Shown piece by piece: positions 53,494-63,029 of a stretch of DNA of 64,000 bases. The position numbers and the translations under genes were made by a program. The first letter of the stretch is position 1. Each line of letters starts with the position of its first letter. Source of the DNA: Ensifer sp. BR816. Its GTDB lineage: Bacteria > Pseudomonadota > Alphaproteobacteria > Rhizobiales > Rhizobiaceae. The stretch spans positions 4,710,799 to 4,774,798 of the forward strand of contig NZ_KB905370.1 of the NCBI RefSeq assembly GCF_000378985.1. Direction: 5' to 3'. Below the pieces are notes generated by a model. The model did no database searches and was not told where the DNA came from. It worked only from the letters and a program-made list of their open reading frames with translations.

Positions 53494-56286
53494 ATGTTCA
53501 AGATTCTCTCGTGCCTCGTCGTGGAACACGATCTGCGGCTGGTGGCGTTGGCAGCGGTAATTTGTGCCCTGTCGAGCTATGGTGCCGTGACGCTGCTTCA
53601 ACGCGCCCATCTTTCCAAAGGCAGGCCCCGGGCGATCTGGCTGGGAGCGGCGGGCATCGCCAGCGGCTTCGGCATCTGGGCGACCCATTTCATCGCCATG
53701 CTCGCCTATGACGCCGGTGTCGTGCTCGGCTATCAGCCACGCCTTACCACCTTGTCGCTGATCGTCGCGATCCTGCTGACGACCTCGGCCCTGACAATCG
53801 CCACCTATGCGAAGGGCCGTCCCGCATGGCTGCTCGGTGGTTTGGTGCTGGGCGCCGGAGTGGGCTGCATGCACTTCATCGGAATGGCCGCACTGGAACT
53901 GCCTGGTTTCATACGCTGGGATTCGACGCTGGTCGTCGCGTCGGTCGTGGCCGGGGTGCTCTTCGACATGGTGGCGATCTATGCGATCAATCGAGGCGGT
54001 CACGCGCCGAAAGCCCAGTTCGTCGCAACATTGGCGATGACGCTCGGCATCGTCGTGCTGCACTTCACGGCGATGGGTGCGGTGACGATCGAAGTCGAGT
54101 TCGCGGCCGGGACGCGGGAAGGCATGATCCAGCCGCATCTTTTCGCCTTCGTCCTCGCCGGCACGGCCTTCTTTCTTCTATCCGCCGTGCTGATTGCTGC
54201 CGGCTTCGCGCGCCAGGCCGAAATCCTCGCCGCGGCCTCGGAGAAGGAGTTTTCCCGCTTCGTGCGCAGCGTCAAGGACTATGCCATCTACATGCTCGAT
54301 GTCGACGGCCGTGTGGCGAGCTGGAATGCCGGCGCCGAGGCCAACAAGGGATACGTGGCCGAGGATATCATCGGCAAGAACTTTGCCTGCTTCTATTCGC
54401 CCAGGGATCAGGCGGCAAACCTGCCGGCGCGCGCCCTGCGCATCGCTCTTGACGCCGGGAAGTATGAAACCGAGGGCTGGCGCTACCGGAAGGATGGCAC
54501 CCGCTTCTGGGCGCATGTGGTCATCGATCCGATCATCGGCGAGGACGGCGGGCACGCCGGCTTCATCAAGATCGCCAAGGACATCACCAAGCAGAAGGAG
54601 GATGCCGATCGTATCGCCGAGGTAAGCAAGAATCTCGATATCGCGCTCGAGAATATGAGCCAGGGCATATGTCTCTTCGATCATGCCGACCGCCTGCTGA
54701 TTTCGAACCGTCGCTGCCTCGAGATATTCGATCTTCCGGACTCCATGGCAGGCAAGGGCTTCACGTTTCGCGAAGTCCTTGATCGGGCATTTGCCCGCAG
54801 CTATCCGGACCCGGCGGTCGCTCAGGCGAAGGCAACAGAAGCCTATCAGAGACACAGGCTGGACATCGTCGCGAAGGGCGGCGGAGACCTGGTCGAGAAA
54901 TTGTCGAACGGTCGCTCGATCCTCGCCAAGCACCGCACCCTTCCCGATGGCGGCTGGGTTTCCACCTACGAGGATATTACCGAGCGGCTCGACTCCGAGG
55001 AGCAGATTTCCTTCCTCGCCCGCCATGACAGCCTCACGGGTCTGCCCAACCGGCTGCAGTTCAACAGTCACCTGGATGAGGAGCTCGATGCGGCTCAATG
55101 GTTCTCGCGCAAGGTGGCAGTCGTCGGGATCGATCTGGACAAGTTCAAGGAAATCAATGATTTGCACGGTCATGCTGCCGGCGACTTCGTGCTCGTCACG
55201 ATCGCTCAGCGGATGAAGGAGCGCCTTCAGGAAGGCGAATTCGTCGCCCGCTTCGGCGGCGACGAATTCGCTGCGGTGAAGCGCTTCGAGGACCTGTCCG
55301 AGCTCAACGATTTCGTGCGACGGATCGAGAAATGCCTGCAGGAAGAGATGCGCTTCGGCGATTTCGAGCTGAAATCCGGCGGCAGCATGGGTGTGGCAAT
55401 CTATCCGCAGGACGCTGAGACCGCCGATACGTTGATCAACAACGCCGACCTCGCCATGTATCGCGCCAAGGCGGCACTCAATCAGTCGATCTGCTTCTAC
55501 GAGGTCTCGATGGACGAGGCTGCGCGGGGCCGCAGGGCGCTCGCAAACGATCTTTGGGAGGCGGTGGAGAAGAACCAGCTGGCGCTGCACTACCAGGTCC
55601 AGAAATCGGTGACGACATCGGACGTGATCGGCTACGAAGTCCTGCTGCGCTGGAATCATCCGGAACGCGGCATGGTCCCGCCGAACGAGTTCATTCCGCT
55701 TGCCGAAGAATGCGGCGCCATCTTGCCGATCGGCGAATGGGTGCTGCGCGAAGCCTGCCGCGAGGCGGCCGGCTGGGACGCTGAGTACAAGATCGCCGTC
55801 AACCTGTCGCCGGTGCAACTGGCGAATGGCGACGTAGTCAGCCTCGTCCGCACCGTTCTCGTCGAGACCGGGCTCGACCCGAAGCGGCTCGAACTGGAAA
55901 TTACCGAGTCGACGATCATCGACGACAAGGAACGCGCCCTGATGACGCTTCGCGACATCAAGGCGCTTGGCGTGACGATCGCCATCGACGATTTCGGCAC
56001 GGGCTATTCCTCGCTTGAAACGCTGCGTTCATTCCCCTTCGACAAGATCAAGCTCGACAAGAGCTTTATGTCGGAAGTCGAAGGCAGCCCCCAGGCAAAG
56101 GCCATCATCCGCGCCATCCTTGCCCTCGGCCACAGCCTGCAAGTGCCAGTGCTCGCCGAAGGGGTGGAAACGCAGAAGCAACTCGACATTCTCCATGCGG
56201 AAGGCTGCGACGAGGCGCAGGGCTATCTTCTCGGGCGGCCGGCGCCGATCGGTTCGGTGGTCGGTGTCAGGACCGAAGCCGCCTGA
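53494..56286 (+). CDS. MHYT-PAS-GGDEF-EAL c-di-GMP signalling protein
   Basis: Predicted 930 residues from ATG 53494. An MHYT sensor domain of seven hydrophobic helices spans about 1-250, with paired motifs THFIAMLAYDA, MHFIGMAALEL and HFTAMGAVTIE thought to bind a metal or gas. A PAS domain follows (FVRSVKDYAIYMLDVDGRVA), then a second PAS-like domain (NMSQGICLFDHADRLLISNR). The GGDEF domain has an intact RFGGDEFAAV, with no RxxD inhibitory site visible just upstream. The EAL domain has YEVLLRWNHP, LELEITESTIID, IAIDDFGTGYSSLET, IKLDKSF and VLAEGVET. All expected catalytic residues are present, so both synthesis and breakdown are possible. Confidence 0.92.
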   Translation: MFKILSCLVVEHDLRLVALAAVICALSSYGAVTLLQRAHLSKGRPRAIWLGAAGIASGFGIWATHFIAMLAYDAGVVLGYQPRLTTLSLIVAILLTTSALTIATYAKGRPAWLLGGLVLGAGVGCMHFIGMAALELPGFIRWDSTLVVASVVAGVLFDMVAIYAINRGGHAPKAQFVATLAMTLGIVVLHFTAMGAVTIEVEFAAGTREGMIQPHLFAFVLAGTAFFLLSAVLIAAGFARQAEILAAASEKEFSRFVRSVKDYAIYMLDVDGRVASWNAGAEANKGYVAEDIIGKNFACFYSPRDQAANLPARALRIALDAGKYETEGWRYRKDGTRFWAHVVIDPIIGEDGGHAGFIKIAKDITKQKEDADRIAEVSKNLDIALENMSQGICLFDHADRLLISNRRCLEIFDLPDSMAGKGFTFREVLDRAFARSYPDPAVAQAKATEAYQRHRLDIVAKGGGDLVEKLSNGRSILAKHRTLPDGGWVSTYEDITERLDSEEQISFLARHDSLTGLPNRLQFNSHLDEELDAAQWFSRKVAVVGIDLDKFKEINDLHGHAAGDFVLVTIAQRMKERLQEGEFVARFGGDEFAAVKRFEDLSELNDFVRRIEKCLQEEMRFGDFELKSGGSMGVAIYPQDAETADTLINNADLAMYRAKAALNQSICFYEVSMDEAARGRRALANDLWEAVEKNQLALHYQVQKSVTTSDVIGYEVLLRWNHPERGMVPPNEFIPLAEECGAILPIGEWVLREACREAAGWDAEYKIAVNLSPVQLANGDVVSLVRTVLVETGLDPKRLELEITESTIIDDKERALMTLRDIKALGVTIAIDDFGTGYSSLETLRSFPFDKIKLDKSFMSEVEGSPQAKAIIRAILALGHSLQVPVLAEGVETQKQLDILHAEGCDEAQGYLLGRPAPIGSVVGVRTEAA

Positions 56287-56351
56287 GGCGCTCGGAAGGC
56301 CTGGTAGCGGCATCCGATCAGATTGGAATGGGAAATCGGGAGAGCGGGTGT

Positions 56352-56554
56352 GATACCCCCCTCTGCCCTGCCAGGCATCTCCCCCACAAGGAGGGAGATT
56401 GGCTGGAAAGCGCCGATCTGCCCCGCTCCAGCATGTGTATGCCGAAATCAAGGCACCTGCTAAGTCCATGTACGGATATTTGATGGGCGGGACATTGCCA
56501 CTTGCCGATCTCCCCCTTGTGGGGGAGATGCCCGGCAGGGCAGAGGGGGGTATC
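56352..56554. repeat. RIME-like intergenic mosaic element, copy 2
   Basis: Inverted arms at 56352-56400 and 56507-56554 with the same core as copy 1 at 19752-19925 (ctctgccctgcc-r-ggcatctcccccacaagg). The centre differs in length and sequence between the two copies. Confidence 0.85.
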
Positions 56555-56699
56555 TCCGACCGCAGCAACGATTCCAGCAGAGGGCCCTGCTCTGATGCAA
56601 GCCACTCGGCGCTGGGCATGAAGGCGCCGGCTTGCGGACGAGCGTGAAGGCCCGGTGGGAGATCGCCCGACCAGTGCGCGAAAGCGCCTGGAGGGGCGA

Positions 56700-56806
56700 C
56701 TACAGCGCCGCGCGTCTTATCAGACGCGCAAAGGTCGCTGTAGCACTTTGAATTGCTGCGTGTCTTTGTCCTTAAATCGAGGTCGATTTAAGGAGACATG
56801 CAGTAG
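56700..56806 (-). repeat. palindromic intergenic repeat
   Basis: The reverse complement shares 'gtcgatttaagga', 'caattcaaagtgcta' and gcgtctgataagacgc with 36501-36590. The unit holds a hairpin gcgtcttatcagacgc. It lies downstream of the groEL terminator. Confidence 0.75.
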
Positions 56807-56838
56807 CTTGACGTAATCGTCGGCGGAAATCGCGAATA

Positions 56839-56868
56839 GCAAAAGGGCGGCTCGAAGAGCCGCCCTTC
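56839..56868 (-). terminator. groES-groEL operon terminator
   Basis: On the minus strand aagggcggct pairs with agccgccctt around a short loop, then tttt. It lies 40 bases after the groEL stop codon. Confidence 0.8.
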
Positions 56869-56907
56869 CGATCCGGATGGATCACCTGTGCTAAGGCTGT
56901 CGCCTTA

Positions 56908-58593
<1,686 letters not shown>

Positions 58594-58619
58594 TTACGGA
58601 AGGTCGGGTTGCCGGCCGA

Positions 58620-58916
58620 TCAGCCGATGATGCCCATGATGTCGGCTTCCTTCATGATCAGAAGGTCTTCGCCGTTGATCTTGACTTCGGTGCCGGACCA
58701 CTTGCCGAACAGGACGCGGTCACCAGCCTTGACGTCGAGCGGAACAACCTTGCCGCTTTCGTCACGGGCACCCGAACCGACAGCCACGATTTCGCCTTCT
58801 TGCGGCTTTTCCTTCGCGGTGTCCGGAATGATGATGCCGCCCTTGGTCTTTTCTTCAGACTCGACGCGGCGGACGACAACGCGGTCGTGCAGCGGACGGA
58901 AGTTGGTGCTTGCCAT
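58620..58916 (-). CDS. groES: co-chaperonin GroES
   Basis: Predicted 98 residues: [20 protein letters not shown], mobile loop [20 protein letters not shown], and [20 protein letters not shown] near the C-terminus, all typical of GroES. It caps the GroEL ring. First gene after the CIRCE element; site aggga-like purines precede the ATG. Confidence 0.97.
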   Translation of the reverse strand: MASTNFRPLHDRVVVRRVESEEKTKGGIIIPDTAKEKPQEGEIVAVGSGARDESGKVVPLDVKAGDRVLFGKWSGTEVKINGEDLLIMKEADIMGIIG

Positions 58917-58975
58917 TGTCTAATCCCTCGATCAAATGACATTGCGGATCGTTCATCGACCCGGTGGATGGGTGT

Positions 58976-59002
58976 TTAGCACTCATGTCTGAAGAGTGCT
59001 AG
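58976..59002 (-). promoter_or_regulatory. CIRCE element, HrcA operator
   Basis: ttagcactc (58976-58984), nine bases, gagtgctag (58994-59002). This is the CIRCE consensus with a single end mismatch. It lies 60 bases upstream of groES and nine bases from the -10 box, so it overlaps the expected transcription start, as in other HrcA-controlled groESL operons. Confidence 0.95.
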
Positions 59003-59010
59003 CGCCGCCG

Positions 59011-59039
59011 AGATAAGGCTGGCTACCGAACGAGTCAAG
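59011..59039 (-). promoter_or_regulatory. sigma-70-type promoter of groES-groEL
   Basis: On the minus strand, -35 cttgac (59039-59034) and -10 ttatct (59016-59011) are separated by 17 bases. The predicted start falls at about 59004, at the edge of the CIRCE element. The -35 box is the alphaproteobacterial CTTGAC form, but an RpoH-type start cannot be excluded. Confidence 0.75.
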
Positions 59040-59181
59040 GATCGACTTCGAGATTTTTTTGCCGGCCGCGAACGTTGACATGAAAAGCGGTTTTTTGTTT
59101 CATGTGTCGATGGGGTAAGCGAATGCCCCACGAGGCGTCATGCTGGAATTCGCGTCCAACAGCTATCAAGGACGTCGTATC

Positions 59182-60009
59182 ATGGCCTCGTTCAACTCCA
59201 TCTCTCCCGAAAAACTTGCCCGGCTCGTCGGCACTCCGAAAGCCCCCGTCCTCATCGATGTCCGCGATGACGACGATTTCGCCGCCGATCCTTTTCTCGT
59301 GCCGTCGTCGTTCCACCGGTCCCATGCCGATACGCCCGAATGGGCGGACGCATACAAGGACCAGTGGGTCGTCGTGCTCTGCAAGCACGGCGGCAAACTC
59401 AGCGAAGGCGTTGCCGCATGGCTTCGGCACGCCGGTGCGTCTGCGGAAATACTGGAAGGCGGTCTCGAAGCTTGGCGCGAGGGGGATCTGCCTCTCGTGC
59501 CGATGGCGAGCTTGCCGAATGCCGATCCCTCGGGCGGCACAGTGTGGGTGACGCGCTCCCGGCCGAAGATCGACCGTATCGCCTGCCCATGGCTGATCCG
59601 CCGCTTCGTCGATCCGCGCGCCCGGTTCCTCTACGTGGCGCCGGCCGAGGTCGAAGCGGTCGGCGAGCGTTTCGGCGCAACGCCGTTCGACATCGAAGGC
59701 GTGTTTTGGAGCCACCGCGGCGACGACTGCACGTTCGACACGATGGTCAAGGAATTCTGCCTTTCCTTCCCTGCCTTGGAGCATGTCGCCCGCATCGTCC
59801 GCGGTGCCGATACCGACAGGCACGATCTCGAGCCGCAGGCGGCCGGTCTTCTCGCCGTATCGCTTGGTCTATCCCGCATGTATGCCGACGACCTCGAACA
59901 GCTCGAGGCGGGGATGACCCTTTATGACGCCCTCTACCGCTGGGCGCGCGATGCGAGAGAGGAGAAGCACGATTGGGTATCGCACGGCGGCAAGGGGAAG
60001 CGGACGTGA
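59182..60009 (+). CDS. chrB: chromate resistance protein ChrB, rhodanese-ChrB_C fusion
   Basis: Predicted 275 residues from ATG 59182 (site aagga). A rhodanese-like domain occupies residues 1-105 (APVLIDVRDDDDFAADPFLV), with the active-site loop cysteine in VVVLCKHGGKLSEGVAAWLR. The ChrB C-terminal domain follows from about 120: VWVTRSRPKIDRIACPWLIR, RRFVDPRARFLYV, and HRGDDCTFDTMVKEFCLSF. ChrB is needed for chromate sensing or resistance alongside the ChrA transporter. It is divergent from groES and overlaps the chrA start region. Confidence 0.87.
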   Translation: MASFNSISPEKLARLVGTPKAPVLIDVRDDDDFAADPFLVPSSFHRSHADTPEWADAYKDQWVVVLCKHGGKLSEGVAAWLRHAGASAEILEGGLEAWREGDLPLVPMASLPNADPSGGTVWVTRSRPKIDRIACPWLIRRFVDPRARFLYVAPAEVEAVGERFGATPFDIEGVFWSHRGDDCTFDTMVKEFCLSFPALEHVARIVRGADTDRHDLEPQAAGLLAVSLGLSRMYADDLEQLEAGMTLYDALYRWARDAREEKHDWVSHGGKGKRT

Positions 60010-60781
60010 TCGACCAGACATCGGCGATCGCCCCTCCGTCATCGGAGCGGACTACCCCGATCGCAAGCCGACCTGGGGGAGGGCGGCGGCGGTCGTTGCC
60101 GTTTGGGGGGCTCTTTGGCTCGCCCCCTTCCTCCTGATCGCGGCTGTCTTCGGCGGTCCGAACGTCTACACCGACATCGGCGTCTTCTTCTCGCAGATGG
60201 CGGTCGTCACCTTCGGCGGCGCCTATGCGGTTCTTGCCTATGTGGCACAGCAGGCGGTCGAGACCTATCATTGGCTGCAGCCGGGCGAGATGGTCGATGG
60301 ACTGGCGCTGGCGGAGACGACGCCGGGACCGCTGGTGCTCGTGCTCGCCTTTGTCGGCTTCATGGGAGCGCATAGGGCGCCGGTCGGTGTCGATGCGCTG
60401 ACGTCTGGTGTGCTCGGCGCGACGCTTGCGACCTGGGTCACATTCGTTCCGTGCTTCCTCTGGATCTTTCTCGGCGCGCCCTATGTCGAGCGGCTGCGCG
60501 CCAACGCCGCGCTCTCCGGCGCTCTGTCGGCGATCTCGGCGGCGGTCGCGGGCGTCATCCTCAACCTCGCCGTCTGGTTCGGCCTTCACGTCCTTTTTGG
60601 CCGCGTCGAACGGTTGGAGAGCGGCCCCCTCTCACTGCCCTATCCGGACCCGGCGACGCTCCAGCCGGCTGCGCTGTTCCTGACTCTGTTGGCGGCGGCT
60701 TCGCTTCTGTGGTGGAAGCGCGGCATTTTCCAGACGCTGGCAATCTGTGCGGCCGCCGGCTGGCTGCTGATGCTTGTCTGA
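60006..60781 (+). pseudogene. chrA: chrA chromate transporter, N-terminal half apparently deleted
   Basis: A GTG at 60006 overlaps the chrB stop and gives VIDQTSAIAPPS, like the start of long ChrA proteins. The match then stops and the frame carries only arginine- and proline-rich sequence. A second frame, open from 60007 or so, supplies the C-terminal half of ChrA: DYPDRKPTWGRAAAVVAVWG, MAVVTFGGAYAVLAYVAQQA, ALAETTPGPLVLVLAFVGFM, ending GWLLMLV at 60781 with about six helices. Long ChrA has two such halves and about 400-450 residues; the first half is missing and the junction near 60040 is out of frame. An alternative is a genuine half-length ChrA with an unrecognised start. Confidence 0.65.
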
Positions 60782-60901
60782 TTTCGCTGCGCCCGCCGGT
60801 GCCGAATCGTGGGAAGTGCGGCGTTTTTCTGCGGGCGAGGCTTGTATTCTTGGCCCTTCCTTGCGATGTCAGCCGGGAAGCCGAGTTTGCAGGAAGCCAG
60901 G

Positions 60902-61750
60902 ATGGCCGTCAGGATCAACAGTTTTCGGGAAATCGCCGGCCGATACGACGTGGTGCTTTGCGACGTCTGGGGCGTGCTTCACAATGGCGTTCAGGCTTTT
61001 GCCTCCGCCTGCGAGGCGCTTGCCGAGGCGCGCGCCCGCGGCGTGACGGTCGTCCTCATCACCAATTCGCCGCGCCCGCATCCGAGCGTCAAGGTGCAGA
61101 TCCGCGGCCTCGGCGTTCCCGACGAGGCCTATGATCGGATCGTCACCTCCGGCGACGTCACGCGGGCACTGATCGCTTCCGCCGAGAAGAGGATATTCTT
61201 TATCGGCGCCGATCGCGACCTGCCTTTGCTCGAAGGATTGGGCACCGAGATCGTTTCGGCGGAAGAGGCCGAGACGATCGTTTGTGCCGGTTTTTACGAC
61301 GACGAGACCGAAACGCCCGAACACTACCGCGCCACGCTGACGGCGCTCGCCAAGCGGAAAATACCGTTCATCTGTGCCAATCCCGATCTTGTCGTGGAAC
61401 GCGGCCATCGGCTGATCCCTTGTGCAGGCGCCATTGCCAAGCTCTACGAGGAACTCGGCGGCGACGCGCGCATTGCCGGCAAGCCCTACAAGGCCATCTA
61501 CCGCGCCGCGCTGGGGGAAGCGAAGGCAGTGAGAGGTGCCTTCGATCTGGCGCGGGTCATCGCCGTGGGGGACGGCATGCCGACCGATGTGAAGGGGGCG
61601 CAGGACGCGGGCTTCGATCTCCTCTATATCAGTGCGGGCATCCACGCGCAGGAATACATGCATGAAAGCCGCACCGACGAGGCGAAGCTTGCCGCCTTCC
61701 TGAAAAAGGAAGGGGCGACGCCGAAGTGCTGGATGCCCCGGCTCGCCTGA
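60902..61750 (+). CDS. HAD-superfamily phosphatase, class IIA
   Basis: Predicted 282 residues from ATG 60902 (site ggaagccagg). Motif I is VVLCDVWGVLHNGVQAF, motif II ITNSPRPHP, the lysine of motif III in IAGKPYKAIYRAAL, and motif IV VIAVGDGMPTDVKGAQDAGF. This fits the rhizobial group related to NagD/TIGR01459, whose substrate is unknown. It lies just upstream of ribF, so the true substrate might be FMN or another flavin-related phosphate ester, but this is speculative. Confidence 0.9.
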   Translation: MAVRINSFREIAGRYDVVLCDVWGVLHNGVQAFASACEALAEARARGVTVVLITNSPRPHPSVKVQIRGLGVPDEAYDRIVTSGDVTRALIASAEKRIFFIGADRDLPLLEGLGTEIVSAEEAETIVCAGFYDDETETPEHYRATLTALAKRKIPFICANPDLVVERGHRLIPCAGAIAKLYEELGGDARIAGKPYKAIYRAALGEAKAVRGAFDLARVIAVGDGMPTDVKGAQDAGFDLLYISAGIHAQEYMHESRTDEAKLAAFLKKEGATPKCWMPRLA

Positions 61751-61763
61751 CAGGACGACGGCC

Positions 61764-62747
61764 ATGACGGTTTTTCATCGCAACGAAACCCGTGATCCGC
61801 TTCCCGAACGCCTGCGCGGCGGCGTGATCGCGATCGGCAATTTCGACGGAGTCCACCGGGGCCATCAGTCGGTGCTGAACCGTGCGCTTGATGAAGCAAA
61901 GGGCCGCGGCGTTCCGGCCCTCGTGCTCACCTTCGAACCGCATCCGCGTACCGTTTTCAGGCCCGACCAGCCCGTGTTCCGCCTGACCCCGGCACCGCTG
62001 AAGGCGCGCATCCTCGAGGGAATGGGTTTCGGCGCCGTAATCGAATACCCCTTCGACCGGACCTTTTCCGAGCTTTCGGCCTCCGATTTCATCCATCGCA
62101 TCCTGCGCGAATGGCTGCACGCGTCGCACGTCGTCACTGGCTTCGATTTCCACTTCGGCAAGGGACGCGAAGGCGGCCCGGCCTTCCTGATGGCAGCCGG
62201 TGCCAAGGAGGGTTTCGGCGTGACGCTGGTCGACGCTTTTCGCGACGAGAACGCCTCGGTGATCTCCTCGAGCTTCATCCGTTCCTTGTTGGCCGAGGGT
62301 GACGTCTCGCACGCGGCCGGCCTGCTCGGCTATCGCTATACGGTCGAAGCCGAGGTGATCGGCGGTAAGAAGCTCGGACGCACGCTCGGCTATCCGACCG
62401 CGAACATGCGCTTGCCGCCGGAGGTCGAACTCAGGAACGGCATCTATGCGGTGCGCTTCCGTCGCGCCGACGGTTCCCTTCATGACGGCGTCGCAAGCTT
62501 CGGCCGCCGTCCGACGGTCGACAGCGACGGCGAAGCGCTGCTGGAGACCTTCGTCTTCGACTTCTCCGGCGACCTCTATGGCGAGGTCTGCGCCGTCTCC
62601 TTCTTCGGCCATCTGCGCGACGAGCTGAAATTCGACGGGCTCGAGCCGTTGATGGTGCAGATGAAGGAGGACGAGAGGGAGGCGCGTGCCCTTCTTTCCG
62701 GCGTGCAGCCCTTGAGCGACATCGACCGCATGATCAACTTTGTCTGA
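61764..62747 (+). CDS. ribF: bifunctional riboflavin kinase / FAD synthetase
   Basis: Predicted 327 residues. The N-terminal FMN adenylyltransferase has GGVIAIGNFDGVHRGHQSVL (HxGH-like nucleotide site), GFDFHFGKGREGG and SVISSSFIRSLLAEGDV. The C-terminal riboflavin kinase domain has GGKKLGRTLGYPTANMRLPP and the HDGVASFGRRPTV segment. It makes FMN and FAD from riboflavin. It starts 13 bases after the HAD gene and precedes ileS, an order common in proteobacteria. Confidence 0.95.
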   Translation: MTVFHRNETRDPLPERLRGGVIAIGNFDGVHRGHQSVLNRALDEAKGRGVPALVLTFEPHPRTVFRPDQPVFRLTPAPLKARILEGMGFGAVIEYPFDRTFSELSASDFIHRILREWLHASHVVTGFDFHFGKGREGGPAFLMAAGAKEGFGVTLVDAFRDENASVISSSFIRSLLAEGDVSHAAGLLGYRYTVEAEVIGGKKLGRTLGYPTANMRLPPEVELRNGIYAVRFRRADGSLHDGVASFGRRPTVDSDGEALLETFVFDFSGDLYGEVCAVSFFGHLRDELKFDGLEPLMVQMKEDEREARALLSGVQPLSDIDRMINFV

Positions 62748-63029
62748 GGTCGGCACGGAAGTACGCTTGCTTCTCGGCCAAAGAATCGAGCCATGCTGTG
62801 CTCGCGGACCTTTTCAAAAGGCCGAAAACGCCTTAAACAACCGGCCACTATGATCAGGCACCGTCGATTGACCATCGATCAGCGAATTATTGGCCCGGCT
62901 TTCCGTGCGCGCTAGAGCGTGCCGGAAGGTCCGGGATTTCGGCGTTTCACGCCCTTCCAGTCATCTTCGAGATACCGAACCCTTCCGCCTGCGTGATCAT
63001 CCGCGCGGAAAAGACGAATGCAAAAGACC

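Larger units (their letters stand above)
56287..56907. other. 620-base intergenic region made of repeats
   Basis: Between the convergent GGDEF-EAL and groEL genes. It contains a RIME-like element (56352-56554), a palindromic repeat (56700-56806) and the groEL terminator. The 150 bases between the two repeats contain nothing recognisable. Confidence 0.6.

Noticed and set aside
62748..63029. possible T-box or riboswitch before ileS or after ribF
   Set aside because: No T-box sequence or FMN-riboswitch core was seen, and T-box control is not expected in alphaproteobacteria.
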